DNA of 64,000 nt. It comes from Streptomyces sp. SKN60. GTDB taxonomy: Bacteria; Actinomycetota; Actinomycetes; Streptomycetales; Streptomycetaceae. This document shows positions 35,455-43,667 of the stretch, one piece after another. Where the stretch lies: assembly GCF_026236535.1 (NCBI RefSeq), contig NZ_JAHTMW010000019.1, positions 1 through 64,000 on the forward strand, written 5' to 3'. The position numbers were made by a program, and so were the translations under genes. The notes beneath the pieces were generated by a model that had not been told where the DNA came from, made no database searches, and was given only the letters and a program-made list of their open reading frames with translations. How positions within the stretch are numbered: position 1 is the first letter of the stretch; each line of letters starts with the position of its first letter.

Positions 35455-36000
35455 TCAGCCGTTCAGCGACGCCACACCGGCCTGGGCGAACTTCTCGTCC
35501 AGGTCCCCGGAGGGCGCGCCCGCGACGCCGATGCCCGCGATCGGACCGCCGTTCGCGGTGACGGGGGCGCCGCCGGCGAGGAAGAGGGTGCCGGGGATGT
35601 CCTTCAGGGTCGGCGCGTTGGTGAGGCGCTTGACCAGCTCGGAGGTCGGGGCGTTCCAGGAGACCGCGGTGTACGCCTTCTTCACGGCCGACTCGTAGGA
35701 CTGCGGGCCCGCGCCGTCGCCGCGCAGGGTCACGACGGTGTTGCCGTTGCGGTCCACGACCGCCACCGACACCCGCTGGTTCTCCTTCTCGGCGGCCTTC
35801 AGGGCGGCCTGCGCGGCCTTCGTCGCGGCCTCGATCGTCAGGTGGGTCGTCTGGCGCGTGTTGTCGCCCTCGGCGTCCGCCTTGGCGACGACCGCGGCCG
35901 GGGCGGCGGCGGGGGCCGTGGCGTTCGCGGAGACGGCGCCGAAGGTGCCGGCGGCGAGGACGACGGCGACGGTGGTGCCGAGGAGGAACTTCTTCTTCAT
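35455..36000 (-). CDS. hbpS: Extracellular haem-binding protein, HbpS/GlcG family
   Basis: A 181-residue exported protein. A signal peptide (KKKFLLGTTVAVVLAAG, cleaved near ANA, residue 27) is followed by the HbpS/GlcG domain (LTIEAATKAAQAALKAAEKE, VAVVDRNGNTVVTLRGDGAGPQS, GGAPVTANGGPIAGIGVAGAP). In S. reticuli HbpS binds haem outside the cell and modulates the sensor kinase SenS. The same three-gene set with the same divergent arrangement is seen here. ATG 36000, preceded by AGGAG-like bases. Confidence 0.88.
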   Translation of the reverse strand: MKKKFLLGTTVAVVLAAGTFGAVSANATAPAAAPAAVVAKADAEGDNTRQTTHLTIEAATKAAQAALKAAEKENQRVSVAVVDRNGNTVVTLRGDGAGPQSYESAVKKAYTAVSWNAPTSELVKRLTNAPTLKDIPGTLFLAGGAPVTANGGPIAGIGVAGAPSGDLDEKFAQAGVASLNG

Positions 36001-36010
36001 GGCGGTCTCC

Positions 36011-36043
36011 TGAGGGGATCGTGAGGGGATCGTGAGGCGTTCG
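36011..36043. repeat. Three tandem 11-bp repeats upstream of hbpS
   Basis: TGAGGGGATCG at 36011-36021 and again at 36022-36032, then the variant TGAGGCGTTCG at 36033-36043. The repeats overlap the hbpS leader and ribosome binding region. The 11-bp spacing (about one helical turn) would suit repeated protein binding, but slippage could also explain it. Confidence 0.6.
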
Positions 36044-36150
36044 CTCTGCATCGATCCTCCGGCCGGAACCGGTGCCCGCCGGTCCGCGTTCCGGCTGCCG
36101 TCGGCGCGCATAGTGGACGACAGGGAGGTCAGCCGATCGGTTGATGCCCC

Positions 36151-36184
36151 CCTGGCCCTGCCGGGCCAGGATGGATACGTATCC
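36151..36184. promoter_or_regulatory. Two adjacent palindromes in the hbpS-senS intergenic region
   Basis: CCTGGCCC / GGGCCAGG (36151-36170, 4-base centre) is followed two bases later by the perfect 12-bp palindrome GGATACGTATCC (36173-36184). They end 32 bases before the senS start. SenR is known in S. reticuli to bind inverted repeats in this intergenic region, so these are candidates for its operator. Confidence 0.55.
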
Positions 36185-36216
36185 CCAGGTCAAGTGCTAC
36201 ACGGAGCAGGTGGACG

Positions 36217-37374
36217 ATGGAACGGGACCCGGACGCCCGCTGGCTGGCGCGGGTCATGCACGTGGCCTTCTTCCTGCTCCTCGGCGCCTCCCTCGCCCGC
36301 TTCCTGCTCCGCCACCCCTGGGAGGAGCGCAGCCCGTGGATCGTGGCGCTGTCCGGCGCGCTCGCCGCGCTCTATCTCCTCGGGCCGGTGCTCGGCACCC
36401 GCGCCACCCCGCGCCGGATCGCCTGGCTGGGCACGGTCGTCGCCGTGTGGGTGGTCCTCGTCGTCCTCGCGCCCAGCTTCGCGTGGTGCGCGGTCCCGCT
36501 CTTCTACACCGGTCTGCGGACCCTGCCGCACAAGGCGGCGTTCGGCCTGGTCGCGCTCCTCACCGCCTTCGTCGTCTTCGCGCAGGTGCAGCTCTCGCAC
36601 GGCGGCTGGGACCCCAATCTGATCGTGGCCCCGCCGGCCGTCGCCGCCATCGCCACCGGCGTCTTCGTGCACGCCGACCGGCAGGCGGCCCGCCAGCGCA
36701 AGCTCATCGACGACCTGATCCGCACCCGCCGCGAGCTGGCCGCGACCGAGCGCCGCGAGGGCACCCTCGCCGAACGCCAGCGGCTCTCCATGGAGATCCA
36801 CGACACCCTGGCGCAGGGCCTGTCCAGCCAGCAGATGCTGCTGCAGGCCGCCGACCGCACCTGGGACAGCGACCCGGGGACCGCCCGCCGCCATGTCCGT
36901 ACGGCCGAGTCGATCGCCGAACGCAACCTCGCCGAGGCCCGCCGCTTCGTGCACGACCTCGCGCCCGCCGACCTCGCCGAGGGCGGCGGCCTGGAGGAGG
37001 CGCTGCGCGGGCTCGCGAGCCGGGAGTCGGCCGCGTTCCGGGTCGACGGGCTGCCCGTACCGCTGCCCGACCGGGTGCAGTCGGCGCTCCTGCGCATCGC
37101 GCAGGGCGCCCTCGCCAACATCCGCGAGCACGCCGAGGCCGCCTCGGCCGCGATCACCCTGACCTATCTGGACGACCAGGTCGTCCTCGACGTCGCCGAC
37201 GACGGGCGCGGCTTCGACCCGGCCGTCTCGCGCGCGAACCCGGGGGTGCGCGGCCACGGACTGCCGGCGATGCGGGTGCGCGCGCAGCAGCTGGGCGGCA
37301 CCCTGACCATCGAGTCCACCCCGGGCGAGGGCACCGTGCTCTCGGCCGCGATCCCGCTGGAGGTACGCCCGTGA
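36217..37374 (+). CDS. senS: Sensor histidine kinase, SenS-like
   Basis: A 385-residue membrane kinase. The N-terminal 145 residues form about five hydrophobic segments (HVAFFLLLGASLARFLL, VALSGALAALYLLGPVL, IAWLGTVVAVWVVLVVL and others). A dimerisation helix follows, with the phosphorylatable His in RLSMEIHDTLAQGLSS near residue 195 (HisKA_3 type). An ATPase domain closes the protein, with ANIREHAEA and VADDGRGFDP. Its stop overlaps the start of the response regulator by four bases. The gene is divergent from hbpS, as in the SenS-SenR redox/haem system. Confidence 0.9.
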   Translation: MERDPDARWLARVMHVAFFLLLGASLARFLLRHPWEERSPWIVALSGALAALYLLGPVLGTRATPRRIAWLGTVVAVWVVLVVLAPSFAWCAVPLFYTGLRTLPHKAAFGLVALLTAFVVFAQVQLSHGGWDPNLIVAPPAVAAIATGVFVHADRQAARQRKLIDDLIRTRRELAATERREGTLAERQRLSMEIHDTLAQGLSSQQMLLQAADRTWDSDPGTARRHVRTAESIAERNLAEARRFVHDLAPADLAEGGGLEEALRGLASRESAAFRVDGLPVPLPDRVQSALLRIAQGALANIREHAEAASAAITLTYLDDQVVLDVADDGRGFDPAVSRANPGVRGHGLPAMRVRAQQLGGTLTIESTPGEGTVLSAAIPLEVRP

Positions 37375-38033
37375 ACGCGCCGGCAAGCGACCCCGCCCGC
37401 GAGCCCGCCCCCGATCCCGTCCGCATCCTGCTCTGCGACGACCACGCGGTGGTCCGCGCCGGGCTGCTCGCCCTCCTTGGCAGCGCGCCCGGCATCGAGG
37501 TGGTCGGGGAGGCCGGCAGCGGCGAGGAGGCGGTCGCGATGGCCGCCCATCTGCGGCCGGACGTGGTCCTGATGGACCTCCAGCTGGGCGCGGGCATCGA
37601 CGGCGTCGAGGCCACCCGCCGGATCGCCCCGACCGGTGTGCACGTCCTCGTCCTCACCACGTACGACACGGACGCGGACATCACCCGCGCCATCGAGGCG
37701 GGCGCCACCGGCTACCTCCTGAAGGCCGAGCGCCCGGAGGAGCTGTTCGCCGCGATCCACTCGGCCGCCCAGGGCCGTACGACGCTGTCGCCGCCGGTCG
37801 CCAGCCGGGTCATGGACCGGATGCGCGGCGCGGCCGGCCCGTCGCTCACCGACCGCGAGCGGGACATCCTCGGGCAGCTGGCCCACGGCCTCGGCAACCG
37901 GGAGATCGCCCGCGCGCTGTTCATCAGCGAGGCCACGGTGAAGACCCACCTGGGCCGGATCTACGCGAAGCTCGGCGTCGACACGCGGGCGGGCGCCGTG
38001 GCGGTGGCGAAGGAGCAGCGGCTGCTGCCGTAG
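37371..38033 (+). CDS. senR: Response regulator, NarL/LuxR type, SenR-like
   Basis: A 220-residue regulator. The receiver domain (LLCDDHAVVRAGLLALL, phosphoacceptor Asp in VVLMDLQL near residue 68, Lys in GYLLKAERPEEL) is followed by a LuxR-type helix-turn-helix (LTDRERDILGQLAHGLGNREIAR, ATVKTHLGRIYAKLGV). GTG 37371 overlaps the kinase stop (GTGA), so the two are translated together. The partner is SenS. Likely targets include hbpS, through the palindromes between the divergent genes. Confidence 0.92.
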   Translation: MNAPASDPAREPAPDPVRILLCDDHAVVRAGLLALLGSAPGIEVVGEAGSGEEAVAMAAHLRPDVVLMDLQLGAGIDGVEATRRIAPTGVHVLVLTTYDTDADITRAIEAGATGYLLKAERPEELFAAIHSAAQGRTTLSPPVASRVMDRMRGAAGPSLTDRERDILGQLAHGLGNREIARALFISEATVKTHLGRIYAKLGVDTRAGAVAVAKEQRLLP

Positions 38034-38100
38034 GGGCGTCGGGACTGCTACTGTGCGTTGCCACTCAGGCGCACTGTGTCATGTCCTCGTGGGAGCGCAC

Positions 38101-39312
38101 GTGAAGATCACCATCGTCGGCGGCGGGCCCGGCGGCCTGTATTTCTCGATCCTGATGAAGCGCCAGGACCCCTCCCACGAGATCACCGTGTACGAGCGGA
38201 ACGCGGAGGGGGCGACCTACGGCTGGGGCGTCACCTACTGGGCCGGGCTCCTCGACAAGCTCCGCGCGGGCGACCCGGAGTCGGCGGAGGCCATCGCCGC
38301 CGCGTCGGTGACCTGGACGGACGGCGTGGCGATCGTCCGCGACGAGCGGACCGTGCACCGCGGCGACGCCGGCTTCGGCATCGGCCGCCGCCGGATGCTG
38401 GGGCTGCTCGCCGACCGGGCCCGCGAGCTCGGCGTCCGCGTCGCGCACGAGCACCCGGTGAGCGGCCCGGACGCCCCCGAGCTCGCCGGCGCCGATCTGG
38501 TCGTGGCCGCCGACGGCGTGAACAGCCTGCTGCGCGAGGCGCGCCCCGAGCGCTTCGGCGCCGAGGTCACCGGCGGCCGCAACCACTATGTGTGGCTGGG
38601 CACGACGAAGGTCTTCGACTCCTTCAGCTTCGCCTTCAAGGAGACCGAGCACGGCTGGATCTGGTGTTACGCGTACGGGTTCAGCGGCGAGCAGTCGACG
38701 TGCGTGGTGGAGTGCGGCCCGGAGACGTGGCGGGGCCTCGGTCTGGACCGGACGCAGGAGGACGACACCCTCCGCCTGCTGGAGAAGATCTTCGCCGACC
38801 TCCTCGACGGCGAACCGCTGATCGGCCGCGAGCAGCACGGCGACGGCGCCCCGGCCCAGTGGCTGAACTTCCGCACCCTGACCACCCGGACCTGGCACGA
38901 CGGCAACACCGTCCTCCTCGGCGACGCCGCCCACACCACCCACTACTCGATCGGCGCGGGCACCACCCTGGCCCTGGAGGACGCCCTCGGCCTCGCCGCC
39001 GCCCTGCGCGCCCACGGCTCCGACCTGCCCACCGCCTTCGCCGTCTACGGCCGGCGCCGCCGCGCCGAACTCGTCTCCGCCCAGAGCGCGGCCCGCTACA
39101 GCGCCCAGTGGTACGAGAACCTCCCCCGCTACATGCACCTCCCCCCGCACCGGATGTTCGCCCTCCTCGGCCAGCGCCACTCCCCCCTGCTCCCCCACAT
39201 CCCCCCGCAGCTCTACTACCGCCTCGACCGCGCCGCCGGCAGCCTCGAACCCCTGCGCCGCCTCAAGCGCTGGCTCGGCCCGAAGGTCGCGAAGGCGGCC
39301 CACCGGGGCTGA
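38101..39312 (+). CDS. FAD-dependent monooxygenase
   Basis: A 403-residue flavoprotein hydroxylase of the PHBH fold. ITIVGGGPGGLYFSILMKRQDP is the FAD-binding GxGxxG, DLVVAADGVNSLLRE the DG motif and VLLGDAAHTTHYSIGAG the GD motif. The early GATYGWGVTYWAGLL resembles the flavoprotein part of salicylyl-CoA 5-hydroxylases, so an aromatic or aryl-CoA substrate is possible. GTG 38101 gives a family-length protein; the longer frame adds nothing conserved. It follows senSR by about 70 bases but is probably separate. Confidence 0.88.
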   Translation: MKITIVGGGPGGLYFSILMKRQDPSHEITVYERNAEGATYGWGVTYWAGLLDKLRAGDPESAEAIAAASVTWTDGVAIVRDERTVHRGDAGFGIGRRRMLGLLADRARELGVRVAHEHPVSGPDAPELAGADLVVAADGVNSLLREARPERFGAEVTGGRNHYVWLGTTKVFDSFSFAFKETEHGWIWCYAYGFSGEQSTCVVECGPETWRGLGLDRTQEDDTLRLLEKIFADLLDGEPLIGREQHGDGAPAQWLNFRTLTTRTWHDGNTVLLGDAAHTTHYSIGAGTTLALEDALGLAAALRAHGSDLPTAFAVYGRRRRAELVSAQSAARYSAQWYENLPRYMHLPPHRMFALLGQRHSPLLPHIPPQLYYRLDRAAGSLEPLRRLKRWLGPKVAKAAHRG

Positions 39313-39407
39313 GCCCCGGCCGGGGCGGGGCGGGCCCCGGGACCGCCGGGGCGGGTTCCGGGACCCGCGCGGGGTCCGGGGCGCGGACGGCGTGGGACCA
39401 TCGACGG

Positions 39408-39908
39408 GTGCTCGACATCGGCTACTCGCTCTCCCGCCGCTTCCCGGACCCCCCGCAGACGAACTACCGCGCGGCGGACGTCCACTCCCTGCGGCACGAC
39501 CTGTTCTGCGGCGACGTGTATCTCGCGGACACCGTGAAGGACCAGGAGGTGTCCACAGCCTGGGGATGGGTGCCGGTGCTCGACTTCGCGTGGGCGCTGT
39601 GCGACATCGTCGAGCAGCTGGACCGCGACCCGCAGGGCAGCCGCGCCTCCCGCCCCCAGTACGCGGAGCTGGACTTCACCGAGTCCTCCGACCGCATGCT
39701 GTTCGAGCGGCGCTTCGGCTGGGTGGACGTCGAGGCCGACTGGATGCCGGGCGACGAACCGGCCCTCACCTTCAACCACGGCGAACTGCGCCGCGAGGCC
39801 CGCGACTTCCTGCACGACCTGATCGCCGACCTCACCGACATGCACGAGGGCCTCGCGGACAACCCGGCGATCTGGGACCTCCAGGCCCGCTTCCCCCGCC
39901 TCCCCTGA
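39408..39908 (+). CDS. Conserved actinobacterial protein of unknown function
   Basis: A 166-residue acidic soluble protein. It has no signal peptide or membrane helix. Recognisable pieces are VSTAWGWVPVLDFAWALCDIVEQL and FGWVDVEADWMPGDEPALTF, with many Asp, Glu and Trp. I do not recognise a named family beyond similar Streptomyces proteins. The GTG at 39408 follows a very GC-rich spacer and is the first start that keeps a non-low-complexity sequence. The frame upstream of it is an Arg/Pro-rich shadow of the monooxygenase gene. Confidence 0.7.
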   Translation: MLDIGYSLSRRFPDPPQTNYRAADVHSLRHDLFCGDVYLADTVKDQEVSTAWGWVPVLDFAWALCDIVEQLDRDPQGSRASRPQYAELDFTESSDRMLFERRFGWVDVEADWMPGDEPALTFNHGELRREARDFLHDLIADLTDMHEGLADNPAIWDLQARFPRLP

Positions 39909-40138
39909 CCGGCAGGGGCCAGGAGGTCTTCGACCTACGCGTCCTCCACCCGCACCCCCAACTGCGCCGCGAACACCGGCGCCAGGTCGAGCAGCTGCGC
40001 CGTGGAGATCACCGCCCCCGCCAGCGCGTCCACCCCGCGCGCGATCCCGAGCCGCTGCACCGTCCGCAGATCCACGTCCTTCAGCCGCACCCCGCTGAAG
40101 TCCGCCCCCGTCAGCACACAGTCCCGGAACTCCACCCT

Positions 40139-40170
40139 CCCCCACAGCCTTCGGCGTGGGAGGTGCCCCC
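40139..40170 (-). repeat. Hairpin-forming short insert B in the pentapeptide gene
   Basis: On the minus strand this reads GGGGGCACCTCCCACG, a GAAGG centre, then CTGTGGGGG. With its flank it folds as CCTCCCAC / GTGGGGGAGG. It interrupts the codons for GAV-L and R-VEFRD. It has the same form as inserts at 40270 and 52388 (GGGGG, pyrimidine, purine, CC ... GGGGGAG). Confidence 0.7.
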
Positions 40171-40269
40171 AAGCACCGCGCCCGCGAAGTCCGGCTCGTC
40201 GAGCACGCACCCGTCGAAGACGACGTCCTTCAGCCTCGCCTTCCGAAGGTTCAGATAGTCGATCTTCCC

Positions 40270-40318
40270 CCCTCTCACCCTCACCCTCCCCCTACGCCCC
40301 AGGGGGCGTGGAGGCACC
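40270..40318 (-). repeat. Hairpin-forming short insert A in the pentapeptide gene
   Basis: On the minus strand it begins GGTGCCTCCACGCCCC, folds through CCTGGGGCG and continues TAGGGGGAGGGTGAGGGTGA. It brings a stop codon (TAG) into the reading frame. It is flanked by G runs (GGG on each side), so the exact ends are uncertain by a few bases. Same family as the insert at 40139. Confidence 0.65.
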
Positions 40319-40775
40319 CCCAAACACCGCCCCGTGCAGCTGCGCCCCGCCGAGCCGCGCGTCCACCAGCTCCACGTCCCGCAGCTGCGCCCCCGCGAGA
40401 TCGGTGCCCACCCCCCGTACCCCCGTGAGCACCGAATCGAGGAGCCGCGCCGCCGTCAGCCGGGCCCCGTCGAGCCCGCAGTCGCGCAGCGCGCAGTCGA
40501 GGAAGCGCGCCCCCACGCCGTCCTGGCCGGCCAGGTCCAGGCCGGTGAGCTCCAGGCCGTCATAGTCCCCGTCGGGCTCCAGACCGCCCTCGTACGGCTC
40601 CAGCGGGGGCAGCCGGACCTCGGGCTCGCGGGGCCTCGCGACGCCGCCCCGCTGACTCTTCCTCTTCATGGCATCCATCGTGACGCACGCCACTGACATT
40701 CCCCCGCCGCCGATGTCACAACCAGGGCCCCGCCACCCGTCCCGTCTTCGTAACCCCACACGAGGGAGACGAGAG

Positions 40776-41963
40776 ATGCGGAAGATCACGATCATCGGCG
40801 GCGGCTTCGCCGGACTCACCGCGGCCGTCACCGCCGCCGAGGCGGGCGCCCGGGTCACCCTGTACGAGGCCCACCACACCCTCGGCGGCCGCGCCCGCAC
40901 CGCCGAGGGCCCGTACCTGACCAACGACGGCCCGCACGCGCTCTACAACGGCGGCCCCCACTGGACCTGGCTGCACCAGCGCGGCCTGATCGGCGAGCTC
41001 GCCCCGCTCCCGCTGCGCGAGGCGGCCAGGCTGCGCTTCCACCACCGCGGAGCGCTGCGCCGGGTGCCGCCGCTCGGGATGCTGCGCCAGACGCTCCGTA
41101 CGGGCGAACAGGCGCCGGTCGACGTCGACTTCCGCACCTGGGCGACCCGCCTCGCCGGCCCGGAGGCGGCCCGCGCCGCCGCCGCGTACAGCGGAGTGGC
41201 GCTCTACCACCACGACCCGGGCGCCCTGTCCGCCCGCTTCGTCCAGGAACGGCTGCACCGGGCCGCCGCCCTCCCGCCCGAGGCGCACTTCGTCAAGGGC
41301 GGCTGGGGCCGGCTGATCGGGCGGATGGCGGAGCGCGCCCGGCAGACGGGCGTACGGATCGAGACCTCCGCCCGGATCGACGCGCTCGGCGACCTGCCCC
41401 GCGACGCCGGCCCGGTGGTCGTCGCGACCGCGCTGCCCGCCGCCGCCCGGCTGCTCGGCGACCCGTCGCTGACCTGGGAGTCGGGCCGCACGGTCCTGTT
41501 CGACCTGGCGCTGCGCAGCCGTAAGGGCGACCCGTTCGCGATCTCGGACCTGGACGCGCCGGGCTGGGTGGAACGGTTCACCACCCAGGACCCGGGCCTC
41601 GCCCCGGCCGGCCAGGAGCTGATCCAGGCGCAGCTGCCGATCGCCCCCGGCGAGTCGAAGGCGGACGGCGTCGCGCACGCGGAGCGGCTGCTCGACCTGG
41701 GCTTCGCGGGCTGGCGCGAGCGCGCGGTGTGGCGGCGCGAGGCGGTGTCCAACGGACGTACGGGCGCGGTGGACCGCCCCGGCACGACCTGGCGGGACCG
41801 GCCGGCGGTGGACCGGGGCGACGGCGTGTACCTGGCGGGCGACCAGGTGGCGGCGCCGGGCGTGCTGGCGGAGGTGTCGTTCACGAGCGCGGTGGAGGCG
41901 GTGTCGCTGGCGATGCGGGCGGAGCACCTCCGTATCGAACCCCTTGACCTCAAGTCCGCTTGA
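40776..41963 (+). CDS. FAD/NAD(P)-dependent oxidoreductase, amine-oxidase/phytoene-desaturase fold
   Basis: A 395-residue flavoprotein. MRKITIIGGGFAGLTAAVTAAEAGARVTLYEAHHTLGGRA gives the dinucleotide-binding GxGxxG plus the GGR motif, and the C-terminal GDGVYLAGDQVAAPGVLAE is the second FAD contact. The middle is divergent, so the substrate is unknown. ATG 40776 follows GAGGGAGACGAGAG. The last eight codons form half of the SoxR-type operator of the next gene. Confidence 0.88.
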   Translation: MRKITIIGGGFAGLTAAVTAAEAGARVTLYEAHHTLGGRARTAEGPYLTNDGPHALYNGGPHWTWLHQRGLIGELAPLPLREAARLRFHHRGALRRVPPLGMLRQTLRTGEQAPVDVDFRTWATRLAGPEAARAAAAYSGVALYHHDPGALSARFVQERLHRAAALPPEAHFVKGGWGRLIGRMAERARQTGVRIETSARIDALGDLPRDAGPVVVATALPAAARLLGDPSLTWESGRTVLFDLALRSRKGDPFAISDLDAPGWVERFTTQDPGLAPAGQELIQAQLPIAPGESKADGVAHAERLLDLGFAGWRERAVWRREAVSNGRTGAVDRPGTTWRDRPAVDRGDGVYLAGDQVAAPGVLAEVSFTSAVEAVSLAMRAEHLRIEPLDLKSA

Positions 41964-41968
41964 GGTCA
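41945..41968. promoter_or_regulatory. SoxR-type operator and MerR-type promoter
   Basis: Perfect 10-bp arms TGACCTCAAG and CTTGAGGTCA flank TCCG. The core CCTCAAG-N4-CTTGAGG is the SoxR box. It sits between TTGACC (41944-41949) and GAGGCT (41969-41974), 19 bases apart, the stretched spacing MerR-family activators need. The palindrome overlaps the stop codon of the upstream flavoprotein gene and lies 63 bases before the next start. Confidence 0.9.
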
Positions 41969-42030
41969 GAGGCTGTACGACGTCGAGCGCATCCGTCGAT
42001 GCATATCCGTCGATCACCGGGGAGCCCACC

Positions 42031-43038
42031 ATGCACGCCATCCGCCTCCACGCCTTCGGCCCGGCCGAGAACCTGACGTACGAGGAGGTCCCGGACCCGG
42101 TCCCGGGCCCCGGCCAGGTCCGCGTCAAGGTGACGGCGGCCGGCGTGCACCTCCTCGACACGGCCCTGCGCGAGGGCGGGACCGGCCCCTTCCCGGCGCC
42201 CGCCGCCCTGCCCACCGTCCCCGGCCGCGAGGTCGCCGGCACGGTCGACGCCCTCGGCGAGGGCACCGACCCGGCGTGGCTCGGCCGCCGGGTGGTCGCC
42301 CACCTCGGCATGGCACCCGGGGGTTACGCGGAGCTCGCCGTCACCGACGCGGCCCGCCTGCACGCGCTGCCCGAGCACCTCGGGGACGCGGAGGCGGTCG
42401 CGATGATCGGCACGGGCCGTACGACGCTCGGGATCCTGCAGTTCACCGAGCTCGGCCCGGACTCGGTGGCCGTCGTCCCGGCCGCGGCGGGCGGCATCGG
42501 CACCCTGCTCGTGCAGTACGCGAAGAACGCGGGCGCCGTCGTCATCGGCCTGGCCGGCGGCCCCGAGAAGGTGGCCCGGGTCCGCGCGAACGGCGCGGAC
42601 CTCGCCGTCGACTACACGGCGCCGGACTGGCCGTCCGAGGTCCGCGCCTACCTCGACGCCCTCGGGAACCGCACCGCGACCGTCGTCTTCGACTCGGTGG
42701 GCGGCGACACCGGACGGGCCGCCGTCGACCTGCTCGGCAAGGGCGGGCAGCACCTCGTCTTCGGCTGGTCCGGCGCCGGCCTCCACGACGGCGAGCCGCT
42801 CACCTTCACCCCCGACGAACTCGCCGCCCGCGGCATCACCTCGGAGTCCGTCCTCGGCCCCGTCATGCTCCAGAAGGCCGGCGGCGACATCCGCAACCTC
42901 GAACTCGCCGCCCTCGCCGCCGCGGCCGACGGCACCCTGCGCCCGGCGGTCCACCGCTTCCCCCTCGCGGAGGCGGCACGGGCCCACCGGGCGCTGGAGA
43001 CGCGGGGCACGATCGGCAAGGTGGTCCTGATCCCGTAG
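42031..43038 (+). CDS. NADPH:quinone oxidoreductase type zinc-binding-dehydrogenase family protein
   Basis: A 335-residue medium-chain dehydrogenase/reductase. MHAIRLHAFGPAENLTYEEVPDP opens as quinone oxidoreductases do. PAAAGGIGTLLVQYAKNAGAVVIGLAG is the NADPH-binding Rossmann motif, and TVVFDSVGGDTGRAAVDLLG is family-typical. The catalytic zinc ligands of alcohol dehydrogenases are not evident, as usual for the QOR branch. The SoxR operator in front predicts induction by redox-cycling quinones. A quinone reductase of this type is a known SoxR target in S. coelicolor. Confidence 0.92.
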   Translation: MHAIRLHAFGPAENLTYEEVPDPVPGPGQVRVKVTAAGVHLLDTALREGGTGPFPAPAALPTVPGREVAGTVDALGEGTDPAWLGRRVVAHLGMAPGGYAELAVTDAARLHALPEHLGDAEAVAMIGTGRTTLGILQFTELGPDSVAVVPAAAGGIGTLLVQYAKNAGAVVIGLAGGPEKVARVRANGADLAVDYTAPDWPSEVRAYLDALGNRTATVVFDSVGGDTGRAAVDLLGKGGQHLVFGWSGAGLHDGEPLTFTPDELAARGITSESVLGPVMLQKAGGDIRNLELAALAAAADGTLRPAVHRFPLAEAARAHRALETRGTIGKVVLIP

Positions 43039-43165
43039 TCAGTTCTCCGGGATGCTAGATCCCGAGGACGTCCCAGGAGTGCCCCGTCAACTGCCCAGGG
43101 CTGGCGGCCCGGGCTTGCTGCTCGGATCATCACTGGCCGTGATGGGTCCCGGCTGCGTCCAGCGC

Positions 43166-43426
43166 TCACGCGACGAGGGTAAGCGCAGGGGCCTGTGACT
43201 CGGCCCCGCAGACCCACATCCACCAACCGCGTAGGGAGATGTTGTGGGACGAGTTCAGGTCGGCGTGCTCAACGAAGCCGCAGGACCTGCATGCGAACCG
43301 GGCCTGTGCGGGCCGGTTACGTCTGTCGATGTGGTGGCACAGCGAGCATTCCTGGCTGGTGTATGCCGGATTCACGTACACCAGTGGAACTCCGGCGCGC
43401 TTGGCCTTGCAAGCAATGGGGTGCAC
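43166..43426 (-). pseudogene. Remnant of a TnpB/OrfB transposase (IS200/IS605 or IS607 family)
   Basis: 86 codons corresponding to the C-terminal end of TnpB. The zinc ribbon (SQECSLCHHIDRRNR ... FACRSCGF, two CxxC pairs) is followed by the last RuvC-like motif HADLNSSHNISLR, which keeps the catalytic Asp. The N-terminal 250 or more residues, with the other RuvC residues, are missing, so no nuclease or transposase activity is expected. It marks the left edge of a region that looks acquired (43.1-47.3 kb). I could not find matching element ends. Confidence 0.85.
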
Positions 43427-43567
43427 TTCTCACAAACGGCGCCGCTCACCCTCACTTCACCAGAACTAGTGAACTGCGCACTAATGTTCGCATGCCCCAC
43501 TAAGGCATCTAGCACCCCAAAATTCGAGCACACAGCCGCGGGGCGCAGCATCGGGCAGCCTCTCAAC

Positions 43568-43589
43568 GATTCGCGAATATTCGAGAATC
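43568..43589. promoter_or_regulatory. 22-bp near-perfect AT-rich palindrome upstream of the DUF6879-XRE genes
   Basis: GATTC, G, CGAATATTCG, A, GAATC: 10 of 11 base pairs match. It is in a locally AT-rich stretch, 79 bases upstream of the TTG start of the DUF6879-like gene. Position and symmetry suggest the operator of the XRE regulator encoded next but one. Confidence 0.55.
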
Positions 43590-43667
43590 ACGGCGGACAG
43601 AACACCATCGGCGGTTCCATCCTGGACGCGGCCCAATCGGGCCATCCGGGCGAGAGGGGAAACGACG

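Larger units (their letters stand above)
39935..40669 (-). pseudogene. Pentapeptide-repeat protein gene broken by two short hairpin inserts
   Basis: Three pieces in different frames together read as one pentapeptide-repeat protein. The N-terminal part (from MKRKSQRGGVARP; LDLAGQDG, TDLAGAQLRDVELVDARLGG) stops inside an insert at about 40270-40318. A middle part (KIDYLNLRKARLKDVVFDGC) runs into a second insert at about 40139-40170. The C-terminal part (VEFRDCVLTGADFSGVRLKD ... GVRVEDA) completes it. Removing about 49 and 32 bases restores a continuous repeat protein with only the joins uncertain. Pentapeptide proteins form a right-handed quadrilateral helix; a gyrase-protecting or other role cannot be assigned. 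Probably inactive now. Confidence 0.75.

Noticed and set aside
43166..43426. Active insertion sequence or TnpB guide-RNA nuclease
   Set aside because: Only the C-terminal 86 codons remain, without most catalytic residues; no element ends were found.
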